Positions 1 to 8,278 of a stretch of DNA of 42,726 nucleotides are shown here, in pieces. Source of the DNA: Nitrospira japonica (lineage in GTDB: Bacteria > Nitrospirota > Thermodesulfovibrionia > Thermodesulfovibrionales > DYHX01). Position 1 is the stretch's first letter, and every line of letters begins with the position of its first letter. The notes beneath the pieces were generated by a model, which did no database searches, had not been told where the DNA came from, and saw only the letters and a list, made by a program, of their open reading frames with translations. Both the position numbers and the translations under genes were made by a program. The stretch lies in contig DYHX01000007.1 of the NCBI GenBank assembly GCA_020723925.1, positions 1 through 42,726 of the forward strand. The letters run 5' to 3'.

Positions 1-68
1 CGCTTGTCGGGAATCTTTCTTTACGATTCAGAACAAGTCGGAAGGATTGCGGACAAGCCACAATGACA
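1..68. repeat. Partial copy of a GTCATTC...GAATGAC-type dispersed inverted-repeat element, cut by the window edge
   Basis: Ends ...ggattgcggacaagccacaatgacag; resembles the right half of the copies at 116-182 and 8165-8234. Confidence 0.45.
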
Positions 69-115
69 GAATAAAAATGGTCACGTGGCATTACTTAATG
101 GTCTTATTAGTATGT

Positions 116-182
116 GTCATTCTGAACTTGTTTCAGAATCTCCCAAGAAAATTACGTGATGCTGAAATAAATTCAGCATGAC
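116..182. repeat. Small dispersed inverted-repeat element bounded by GTCAT...ATGAC
   Basis: gtcattctgaacttgtttcagaatct...gatgctgaaataaattcagcatgac: two internal hairpins and terminal GTCAT/ATGAC. Confidence 0.65.
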
Positions 183-201
183 AAACTGAGAGACTTTTTG
201 A

Positions 202-1449
202 ATGAAACTCAGTCCGTTTATACTTTTATGTATCACAGGGCTTTTTGCCATATTCAGTTCAACTATATCTAAAAGCCCTGTGCTTCCGCTATTTGCTTCA
301 TACCTTGGGGCAAACCCGGCAGGCGTAGGCTTTATTGCGTCTGTATCAGCATTCACAGGAATAGTTGCCAGTATACCTGCTGGAATGCTCTCAGATAGAG
401 TGGGCAGAAAGAAGATACTTATTTTTTCAGCCATTGTTTTTTCAACAGCACCATTTCTATATCTAATGGTCACGGAGATATGGCAACTTGCGGTCATCAG
501 GTTCTATCACGGCTTTGCCACTGCCATATTCATACCTGTTGCAATGGCCCTTGTTTCAGATCTGTTTTATAGGGAACGGGGAGAAAAGATGGGTTGGTTT
601 TCCACAGCTACCCTTATTGGTAGGTTTATGGCTCCGATAGTGGGAGGCAGTATTATAGGCTTATTGGTTTTCAGTCCTGGTCTTAGCTACAGGGTTGTCT
701 ACCTTGTATGCGGGATTGCAGGTATAACAGCCCTGCTACTCATACTGAGAATGCCAAATCCCCCCTCACCCCCCTTCATAAGAAGGGGGTATTTAGAGAG
801 TCCCCCTTTGGAAAAGGGGGATATAGGGGGATTTTCAAAAGAAAAGAAAGTTCAGATATGGAAGGGTACTTTAATTGCCTTCAAGACAGTAATATCCGAC
901 AGGGGAATCCTTATCACAAGTGCGGTTGAGGCAGCAATACTCTTTGCATACGGGACCTTTGAAACATTTCTTCCTCTTTATTCAATTAAGATTGGTCTCA
1001 GTGCCTATGAAGTGGGAATATTTCTTTCAGCACAGGTGATTACCTTGTCATTGACAAAGCCAATGATGGGAAGATTCTCTGATAGGTATGGAAGAAAACC
1101 ACAAATATTTACAGGAGCCATAATTGGTGCAGTATGTATTGGGAGTTTTTCAATCTTCAAGTCATTTATACCGCTCCTTGCCTTGAGCATACTATTTGGG
1201 CTGAGCCTCTCTATTGTTACATCTGCCACATCTGCCTTTATTGCTGATTTGAGCAGGCGTGAAACTCACGGCTCAGCCATGGGGATTTTAGGTTCAATAA
1301 TGGATATAGGACACACAACAGGACCATTGGTTTCAGGAATTGTGGCCACCTATTTCGGTTTCGGCAAAGCCTTTATAGGAGCATCGTTAGTTCTTACATT
1401 AGCAGCTTTACTGTTCTTGAAAAGTATAGGGCTGGGCAGGGGCAAATAA
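202..1449 (+). CDS. MFS transporter (major facilitator superfamily)
   Basis: ORF; MFS motif GMLSDRVGRKK and second-half GRFSDRYGRKP; multiple TM segments. Confidence 0.9.
   Translation: MKLSPFILLCITGLFAIFSSTISKSPVLPLFASYLGANPAGVGFIASVSAFTGIVASIPAGMLSDRVGRKKILIFSAIVFSTAPFLYLMVTEIWQLAVIRFYHGFATAIFIPVAMALVSDLFYRERGEKMGWFSTATLIGRFMAPIVGGSIIGLLVFSPGLSYRVVYLVCGIAGITALLLILRMPNPPSPPFIRRGYLESPPLEKGDIGGFSKEKKVQIWKGTLIAFKTVISDRGILITSAVEAAILFAYGTFETFLPLYSIKIGLSAYEVGIFLSAQVITLSLTKPMMGRFSDRYGRKPQIFTGAIIGAVCIGSFSIFKSFIPLLALSILFGLSLSIVTSATSAFIADLSRRETHGSAMGILGSIMDIGHTTGPLVSGIVATYFGFGKAFIGASLVLTLAALLFLKSIGLGRGK
757..833. repeat. C/G-rich palindromic repeat inserted in frame within the MFS gene
   Basis: aatcccccctcaccccccttcataagaagggggtattt...tccccctttggaaaagggggatatagggggatt; same family as 18936-18981; encodes the low-complexity PNPPSPPFIRRGYLESPPLEKGDIGGF. 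Confidence 0.8.
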
Positions 1450-1504
1450 TCTTGCAAGCAAAGCTTTTTCAAACATCTGCCTGCTACCTGCATATATAAT
1501 CGCA

Positions 1505-1783
1505 TTATTGGGTTAAATCACGAAAACATAAATTTTGCACCAGCAATAATAAGAACAACTGCCATGAAAAATGCTCTGCCCTGTAATACTTTATTGTTGC
1601 TACCGCTGCAACGAGAATGTTCAAAGAAAGGGCTGTCGGCTTCATCATCTCCGGTGCAAAACTAAAAAATGCCATCACCGCAAGATAACCCGAGTCTCCT
1701 CCATGCCCTACTGATGAATAAAGGACAGCAACAGAAAACATGAGAAATGATAAAATGAGTAGTGCACTAAAATTAAATTCCAT
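1505..1783 (-). pseudogene. N-terminal fragment of a TauE/SafE (TSUP) family permease
   Basis: 92-aa ORF with YSSVGHGGDSGYLAVMAF typical of the N-terminus of YfcA-like permeases (about 250 aa); C-terminal half absent. Confidence 0.65.
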
Positions 1784-1880
1784 ACCTCTCTAACAATTAC
1801 TTCTGGATTCCCTCTTTTGCAGGGATAACAAAGAAGGAAACAATTCTCTGAAAGAGTTGCCTCATCATTTTGAAAACGGC

Positions 1881-2876
1881 TTACTTTAACATATAGAGCA
1901 ACATTATATTAACTACATGCACCAGCACTATCCCTATGGAATCCCAGGCTAAAAACAATTTCTTCTTCTCTGCCCTATAGGTTAAACCAATAATTGCAAT
2001 AGTTGTCATTATCATTGCAGATAAAGCAGAAATCATATGATTTGGATTTACAAAAGAAAGAATTGGACCTTTAATGAAGAAAATGTCGTCAATGGCGAGG
2101 ATTAAGATGTTAAAAATATTACTTCCAAAGAGATTTCCGATTGCAAGGTCTATAGCACCTATTTTCACAGCCGCCATGCCAACCACCACTTCTGGGAGGG
2201 ATGTAGAAAGTGCTATAAAGATGTTGCCAACAAAGGTCTGCCCCAGACCTGTGGTCTCTGCGATTCCCTTACCGATATATGGCAAAAAGGCGGCAGCAGC
2301 TACAACAAAAAAGGCATTAATGCCATAATTGAAAACAGCAGTCCTCATTGAGATGCCTTCATACTTAAGTTCAACTGCTACTTTACTAAATGCAGAAACC
2401 TGCCTCTTTTCGTAAAAATAGACCAATCTTATAGCAATAAAATAGATAACTATAAATAGTAATGTATAAGGACCTATCCAGCCCAATGGAAGAGTCCGAC
2501 CTCCAAAAAATAGACTTATGGCAACTATACTTAGAAGTAATATCCCAAAACCGGCAGAAAGTACATGCCCATGATGCGCCCTCGATGATATTGGTGTTGG
2601 GCGATGCATGGCGTCAAGAAAAGAAATGATAAGCATATTGAACACACAACTGCCGAGCACATCGCCAACAGCAATATCAGGAACATCTGCATATGTAACA
2701 GAGCTTATTCCTGTAACAAGTTCGGGAAGTGATGTTACGGACGCCATAAGAACAACGCCTATCCATGTCCTTCCAAGCCCTGTCTTTTCAGCGATAATAT
2801 CGCCGTACTTTGAAAGTCTTGAACCTGAATATACTATTATAGATGTGCATACTATAAATCCAAGCCAGAGAATCAT
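1881..2876 (-). CDS. Sodium/calcium exchanger family (CaCA) membrane protein
   Basis: Two internally duplicated alpha-repeat-like segments (SVTSLPELVTGISSV..DVLGSCVFNM; ALSTSLPEVVVGMAAV..NLFGSNIFNI). Confidence 0.9.
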   Translation of the reverse strand: MILWLGFIVCTSIIVYSGSRLSKYGDIIAEKTGLGRTWIGVVLMASVTSLPELVTGISSVTYADVPDIAVGDVLGSCVFNMLIISFLDAMHRPTPISSRAHHGHVLSAGFGILLLSIVAISLFFGGRTLPLGWIGPYTLLFIVIYFIAIRLVYFYEKRQVSAFSKVAVELKYEGISMRTAVFNYGINAFFVVAAAAFLPYIGKGIAETTGLGQTFVGNIFIALSTSLPEVVVGMAAVKIGAIDLAIGNLFGSNIFNILILAIDDIFFIKGPILSFVNPNHMISALSAMIMTTIAIIGLTYRAEKKKLFLAWDSIGIVLVHVVNIMLLYMLK

Positions 2877-2885
2877 CCGGTTTTC

Positions 2886-3092
2886 CTATAAATGTTCAAT
2901 ATCATCCCTTTTTTCTCCTTTTAACTTCTTCTCAAGATACTCCTTTGCAATATCCCTTCCCCCAAGTCCAAAGGCTATGGCAAGGGCAAGTACTACACCA
3001 CCAAATATTATTGCAAAGGCAATAATTATTGTCCCTCTACCTATACACCTTTGGTGTGTCCAGTCTCTACGGGTCTCAGTATAATCTCGCAC
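2886..3092 (-). CDS. Small single-TM protein resembling the last TM helix of TM-helix-repeat/MscS-like proteins; possible gene remnant
   Basis: IIFGGVVLALAIAFGLGGRDIAKEYLEKKLKGE motif in a 68-aa ORF. Confidence 0.45.
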   Translation of the reverse strand: MRDYTETRRDWTHQRCIGRGTIIIAFAIIFGGVVLALAIAFGLGGRDIAKEYLEKKLKGEKRDDIEHL

Positions 3093-3211
3093 CTCCTACA
3101 AAATATTTTCCTCGTGGTGAAGGAAACCTATTGATATTTATAAATTAGAGTATAAAGGTAAAAAAACAGATGGTCAAGAAAAATGGGACAGCTTTTATTA
3201 TAATTTGAGAG

Positions 3212-3613
3212 ATGAAAGATGCTGATAAAAGAATCGCCTCTGAGATTTTTTATTCAGCGTTAAAAGCCGTTGACCCTTATAGTTCTGTAAAACTCTACGC
3301 AGATAGAATTCTTTCGGTATATCACAGCAATAATTTTAAAAGAGTTTTTGTCATAGGTTTTGGTAAAGCAGTATGTCCTATGGCAGAGGCAGTGGAAAAT
3401 TCCTTGCCGGATTTGATTGATGCAGGGGTCGTGATTACGAAATATGGATACAAAATAAGTCATAAGTCGAAAGCCAGGAGCCAGGAGTCAAAAATAAAAA
3501 TTTATGAGGCAGGGCATCCAATCCCTAATGAAAATGGATTAAAAGGCACAGAGGAGATAATTAAGCTCCTTTGTGATGGATGTTCAGATTATGATGATAG
3601 AATGAGAAAATAA
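3212..3613 (+). pseudogene. Truncated glycerate 2-kinase (GckA/TtuD-type), N-terminal part only
   Basis: VFVIGFGKAVCPMAEAVE, DAGVVITKYGYK, YEAGHPIPNENG motifs; about 133 aa versus about 430 aa for full-length family members. Confidence 0.75.
3455..3489. repeat. Degenerate heptad tandem repeat (5 x 7 bp) inside the glycerate kinase fragment
   Basis: ataagtc ataagtc gaaagcc aggagcc aggagtc. Confidence 0.75.
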
Positions 3614-3618
3614 AGACT

Positions 3619-3644
3619 TAAGGGCAGGCGAATGCCTGCCCTTA
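3619..3644. terminator. Intrinsic, probably bidirectional terminator between convergent genes
   Basis: TAAGGGCAGGC-GAAT-GCCTGCCCTTA, perfect 11-bp stem, between convergent ORFs. Confidence 0.7.
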
Positions 3645-3650
3645 GTGGTT

Positions 3651-5585
3651 TTACTTCTTTGTCCCTTTTTCAAATATCCGTTTCAGTATCTCTTTATGCT
3701 TTGCATCGGTCTTTGCAAAGCCTGTTACATCGGTCACTTTCTTCCATATCGCAGCATCCTTCTGGTAATCATGGCATGAAATGCAGATATTGACTCTCAT
3801 AATCCTGTCCTGTTCCTCTTTGTTAAACGGTCTTGCACCGTAATGGCTCGTTGCCTGAAGCTGCTTGCCGTTGTCATCAACAATTCTCTCAAGCTCAAAT
3901 GGAATGTCAAGTCCGTTTGCCTTTGTATTGTAAATACCGCCGCCAAGACCCAATGTCTTTTTGTTTGAATGGCAATCCTCGCATGTTCGCGCCTCTTTGC
4001 TAATTGTATGCGGCTGAATTGGATTATGGGCAAAACCTGAAAATCCATCATAAGTGTTAAAGACCTTATTCTGCATTGTCACCTTCCCATCAGCTCCGAC
4101 CTGTGTGAATATCGCCTGACATCCTGGAATAAATGGAGAGACCTTGCCCTTTTGGTTTATTCCAAGCACTGGACTTTCCCACCTTACATATGAACGAGTC
4201 TCATCCCATGTAAATGCAGTTTTTTCTCTATTAGCCCTTTTACCTGCTTTTGAGATGTCTTCAGGCTTTGTAGTATTTATCCAGTCGCCTGATGGTTTGC
4301 CCAAATCCTGCTTTGCATGACAGCCATAACATTGAGGCGCCCATTTTGCGTGACAGGCATAGCACTCCATTTTATTTAGGTGTGCAGGGATACTCTTTGC
4401 AGACTGCGCCAGTAAAGAGCCTTTGGTTACTACATCCTTTGTTTGAGGAATAATGTGGTCTTTGCCTGTAATCTTTGCCTTAAGAATAATCTTATCGCCA
4501 TCTTTCCTGAGATTCTTGAGAGGGTCACCCAAGGAGGTCTTGAGATTGCTTGCAGATTTTGAACTACCATGGCAGTCCTCGCACCTTATCTCTGTTGCCT
4601 GATGTTTTTTACTGTAAATATTGCCGTCGCCATGCAGTTCCTTTTTGGTGTGGCAATCTATACAGGTCATGCCCTTTGTGTAATGAACATCTGCTGTTAA
4701 ATGGTTATACCACTTTCCATGAAGGGTAGGTTGTTTCTTCCCGTCTGCAGTCCACGGAGAGCCATAATCATCGGATTCTATGGTTCCGATATAGCTTACG
4801 CCTGTCCTTCCTCCCCTGTTATGGCAGTGGATACATTGAAATTCAGGAATCTTATTTGTAATCCTGTGAACTATCGGCCTCCCCTTTTGTTTCTTGTCTA
4901 TTGCCTTATCGCCGCCCTCATAAGTTCCCTTGTTGCTATATACTGTATGGCAAGCCGCACATCCTGATGCCCTCCAATCGCCATCTCTTTCATGTCCCGA
5001 ACTCCAAATATGGCACCTCAAACATTGCTCCCTCAAGTAATCATCAACAATGTGATTGGTATCACTCATAGGTTTTTTAGGGTCATAGAGGGGAAGCTGC
5101 TTCAATGACTTTAAGGCGCCTTTCTTTTCTGGCACATTTCCATCTTTGTCTTCTACATCGTAAGTTGCGTAAATTGCGTTTTTGGTCTTCTGTGCGGCAT
5201 TGGTATATCTGGAGCCGCTTATCTTTCCAGCCATTGTGGCATGGAGTGATTTTTTGCTGTTTTCAACATCCGCTGCATGACACTTTCCGCAGGTCTTATC
5301 AACAGCCCTTAAATCGCTGGGGTTTGCATACATTCCCCTTATATGCGCCTCTTCTTTTGTCGCGCCTGCAGGATTCCCCAGATGACATTCTATGCAGGTT
5401 AGTTTTGACATTACAGGTCCATCGCTTATCTGCTCAATCCCTTCATGACATTTCAGACACCCTGCGTCTGCCGGATTTGCAGCCTTTGCCATCTGCGTGG
5501 AGGCATCTCTAAATTGGGCAAATACAAACAGGGAAGCTGCTGCAAGAATAAGAAACATTACAAAAAGTTTTCGTTTCATCTTCAT
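3651..5585 (-). CDS. Secreted dodecaheme c-type cytochrome
   Basis: Signal peptide; 12 CxxCH motifs counted by eye (CLKCH, CIECH, CGKCH, CLRCH, CAACH, CIHCH, CIDCH, CEDCH, CYACH, CYGCH, CEDCH, CISCH). Confidence 0.92.
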   Translation of the reverse strand: MKMKRKLFVMFLILAAASLFVFAQFRDASTQMAKAANPADAGCLKCHEGIEQISDGPVMSKLTCIECHLGNPAGATKEEAHIRGMYANPSDLRAVDKTCGKCHAADVENSKKSLHATMAGKISGSRYTNAAQKTKNAIYATYDVEDKDGNVPEKKGALKSLKQLPLYDPKKPMSDTNHIVDDYLREQCLRCHIWSSGHERDGDWRASGCAACHTVYSNKGTYEGGDKAIDKKQKGRPIVHRITNKIPEFQCIHCHNRGGRTGVSYIGTIESDDYGSPWTADGKKQPTLHGKWYNHLTADVHYTKGMTCIDCHTKKELHGDGNIYSKKHQATEIRCEDCHGSSKSASNLKTSLGDPLKNLRKDGDKIILKAKITGKDHIIPQTKDVVTKGSLLAQSAKSIPAHLNKMECYACHAKWAPQCYGCHAKQDLGKPSGDWINTTKPEDISKAGKRANREKTAFTWDETRSYVRWESPVLGINQKGKVSPFIPGCQAIFTQVGADGKVTMQNKVFNTYDGFSGFAHNPIQPHTISKEARTCEDCHSNKKTLGLGGGIYNTKANGLDIPFELERIVDDNGKQLQATSHYGARPFNKEEQDRIMRVNICISCHDYQKDAAIWKKVTDVTGFAKTDAKHKEILKRIFEKGTKK

Positions 5586-5641
5586 CTCCTTTCTTATCTT
5601 ACTTGATGGTTTCTTGCAACCTTCTTTGGAATTTCTGTCTG

Positions 5642-5971
5642 CTATTTTCCTTTCAAAGACTTGATATAGGCGGTAATATTTGCCATGTCTGCAGACTTTG
5701 CATCTATTGCCTTGCCTTTCATCATCATTTCAATACACATATTAACTGCCGCCTCAAGGCTTTTTGCCTTGCCTCCCATGAACTCCTTCTTGGCGGCATC
5801 TATACCGCTTCCATCCTTATGGCATGAGTTGCATGATTTGCCCGATGTGCCGCCTCCAAATTTAGTATCGTTAAAGAGCGTCTTGCCTTTTGCTACATCC
5901 GCTGCAAAGGCAAAGGAAAAGATAAGCCCGAGGGCTACTATTGACAGCACTGCGATTTTTAAAACCTTCAT
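5642..5971 (-). CDS. Monoheme c-type cytochrome, periplasmic
   Basis: Signal peptide; GKSCNSCHKDG heme motif; 109 aa. Confidence 0.88.
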   Translation of the reverse strand: MKVLKIAVLSIVALGLIFSFAFAADVAKGKTLFNDTKFGGGTSGKSCNSCHKDGSGIDAAKKEFMGGKAKSLEAAVNMCIEMMMKGKAIDAKSADMANITAYIKSLKGK

Positions 5972-5983
5972 TTTTACCTCCGA

Positions 5984-6718
5984 TTAAAATATGTTTTTGG
6001 TTTTTTCTGCATCCAATTCCGAGACAATGGAATACATGAGTCCCCTGTCTGCCCATAACAGGATTATGTAGCCGCTTTTATTCAGCACATAAGCCCTTTT
6101 GTCTTTTAACATCACCTCCTTTTTGCTTTTTAAGTCATCGGGAATAGCTTCGTCCGTAATAAAGACGGATACTGGAGAGCCGTTGTACTCGTAAAAGAGC
6201 AGGGCGAAATGCCTTTTATCAAGGATGCACAGCCTGCCCCCTTTGAGTCTTGCATTGAGAGACGGCGGTATTACGGCAAAATTAACCTTACTCCTGAACC
6301 ATGCCGTAACCTCATCAGAGTTGGAAGAACCGATATGCATCTGCGGTACAGGCAGGAATTTCACATGGTCGTTTACAATCTTGTTGAGGATAGTAGGAGC
6401 TTTTGTATGCGTTGAGTATAGATACCCTACCACTGAAATAATCAGGATGGAAGCGGCAACAGCAAGTATTTGATACGGCCGCTTCAAATATCTTTTTTTC
6501 TGTTCCCCTGCGCTCAATATCTTATTTTTCAGTTCTTCCGGTGGTGAATCCTTTTTAATGGCGCTTCTCAGCATGGGACCGAAAGACTTCTCAGCATCAA
6601 GAAACGCACTGCACTCACGGCATTCCTTTGTATGTCTTTTTGCTTCAAGCATGTCCTGACTTACTACCTCAGGATATTCGGACAGGTATGTTATTTTTCT
6701 TGCATTGCTACACTTCAT
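5984..6718 (-). CDS. Anti-sigma factor, zf-HC2-like, single TM
   Basis: N-terminal Cys/His region (MKCSNARK..HTKECRECSAF), central TM (ILAVAASILIISVVGYLY), overlaps the upstream sigma gene. Confidence 0.8.
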   Translation of the reverse strand: MKCSNARKITYLSEYPEVVSQDMLEAKRHTKECRECSAFLDAEKSFGPMLRSAIKKDSPPEELKNKILSAGEQKKRYLKRPYQILAVAASILIISVVGYLYSTHTKAPTILNKIVNDHVKFLPVPQMHIGSSNSDEVTAWFRSKVNFAVIPPSLNARLKGGRLCILDKRHFALLFYEYNGSPVSVFITDEAIPDDLKSKKEVMLKDKRAYVLNKSGYIILLWADRGLMYSIVSELDAEKTKNIF

Positions 6719-7256
6719 TGCTCTTACCTCTTAAATAACCCCTGTTTTTTGCATATTCATAAAGGGCATCCCTCAGAAGCATCCTCCCTCTGTAAAGCCT
6801 TGATGCCAGAGTTCCTGAAGAGATATTCAGAATCTCCTGCACCTCACGGTATGAGAGTTCTTCAATGTCAACGAGTAAAACGACCATCCTGAATTCCACC
6901 GGCAGGGACTCAATGGCCTCTTTCGCCTCTTCATCCATGACAGCAGAGAATATCTCCTTTTCAAGGTCAACATACTGGCCACTTTTATAAAAAATAGGTT
7001 CAAGAAAATCAGGCTCTACATCTATCTCTTCAGGAGAGTTCTGTTCCTTTTTGTATTTGTTGATGAATGTGTTGGTAAGTATTTTCAGAAGCCATGCCTT
7101 TGCCTTATTTTCAGAACGCAAAGACCCAATATTTTCAAATGCCTTAAGGCATGTCTCCTGCACGAGGTCTTCGGCATCCTGTCTGTTTTTTGTAAGCCTC
7201 ATTGCAGTAAACCAGATAGAGTCAAGATACTTTTCTATCAAATCAGTGTATTCCAT
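6708..7256 (-). CDS. ECF-family RNA polymerase sigma factor
   Basis: Region 2 (FTAMRLTKNRQDAEDLVQETCLKAFENI) and region 4 (LPVEFRMVVLLVDIEELSYREVQEILNISSGTLASRLYRGR). Confidence 0.95.
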   Translation of the reverse strand: MEYTDLIEKYLDSIWFTAMRLTKNRQDAEDLVQETCLKAFENIGSLRSENKAKAWLLKILTNTFINKYKKEQNSPEEIDVEPDFLEPIFYKSGQYVDLEKEIFSAVMDEEAKEAIESLPVEFRMVVLLVDIEELSYREVQEILNISSGTLASRLYRGRMLLRDALYEYAKNRGYLRGKSNEV

Positions 7257-7373
7257 AATTTAACTTCCGCTCTTCAGCACTTCCGCACTACATTTTGCAC
7301 AGCCCGAATGCCTTTCTATAAGAATAGACAAATTTTACTCGCAAAATCTTCCCGATGATAATAAAATAATCAT

Positions 7374-8233
7374 GTGAAAAAACTTATCATCTTCACAGAC
7401 CTTGATGGGACACTTTTAGATTATTCAACGTATTCTTTTGAGGCGGCTATACCCGCCCTCCAATTACTCAAAGAAAAGAATATCCCCCTTATTATCTGTT
7501 CAAGCAAGACAGGAAAGGAGATAGAGCATTACAGAAAAAAACTTGGCAATACTCATCCCTTCATCTCTGAAAATGGTGGAGGGATATTTATTCCAAAAGG
7601 TTATTTTGATTTCAGAGTTGAGAGTTCAGAGTTCATGAAGAAAATGATTATCTTGTCATAAGACTCGGTGCAAAGTATTCTGACCTGAGAAAGGCGATAA
7701 CAGAATTAAGAGAAGAGGGTTTTGATGTTAGAGGTTTAGGAGACATGACAGCAAAGGAGATTGCAGAGATAGCAAACATGGGCATTGATGAGGCAGAGAT
7801 GGCAAAGGAGAGGGATTTTGATGAGCCTTTTATTTTTGAAGGAAATGAAGAAAAACTCTTTGAAACAATTAAAGCAAAAGGTTTTAATTATACTCAGGGG
7901 AGATTTTTCCATATCCTCGGCAACAGTGATAAAGGAAAGGCAATATCCATTCTAATTGATTTATACAAAATAAAATTTGGCGAAATTATAACTATCGCCA
8001 TAGGTGACAGTCCCAATGATATCCCGATGCTCGAAAAAGTCGATTATCCGGTCATTGTCCAAAAACCCGATGGAAGTTATGACCAGCGAATAAAGGTACC
8101 TAACATAATAAAGGCAGATGGCATCGGCCCAGATGGCTGGAATAAGGCAATTTCAAAAGTTATAGTCATTCCCCGAATTGATCGGGGAATCCAGAGCAAA
8201 GGAGCTGGATTCTCTGGCCAAGCCAGAGAATGA
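7374..8233 (+). pseudogene. Mannosyl-3-phosphoglycerate phosphatase-like HAD hydrolase, frameshifted at a heptad repeat
   Basis: ORFs 7374-7661 (FTDLDGTLLD, SSKTGKEIEHYRKKL, ISENGGGIFIP) and 7745-8233 (GRFFHILGNSDKGKAI, AIGDSPNDIPMLEKVDYPV) are two parts of one HAD protein in different frames. Confidence 0.85.
7613..7633. repeat. 3 x 7-bp tandem repeat (cagagtt/gagagtt/cagagtt) at the frameshift
   Basis: Direct reading of gatttcagagttgagagttcagagttcatgaag. Confidence 0.85.
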
Positions 8234-8234
8234 C
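8165..8234. repeat. Small inverted-repeat element GTCATTC...GAATGAC with two hairpins; overlaps the C-terminus of the HAD ORF
   Basis: gtcattccccgaattgatcggggaatccag...ctggattctctggccaagccagagaatgac. Confidence 0.8.
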
Positions 8235-8278
8235 ACATAGAAATCCTATAAAAAGCTACAGGGAATTATAAGTTAAAA

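Noticed and set aside
708-929. Plus-strand 73-aa ORF inside the MFS gene
   Set aside because: Alternate frame through the inserted palindrome; no family features
3601-3613. Possible selenocysteine or recoding at the end of the glycerate kinase fragment
   Set aside because: ORF ends in TAA and no family sequence follows; ordinary truncation
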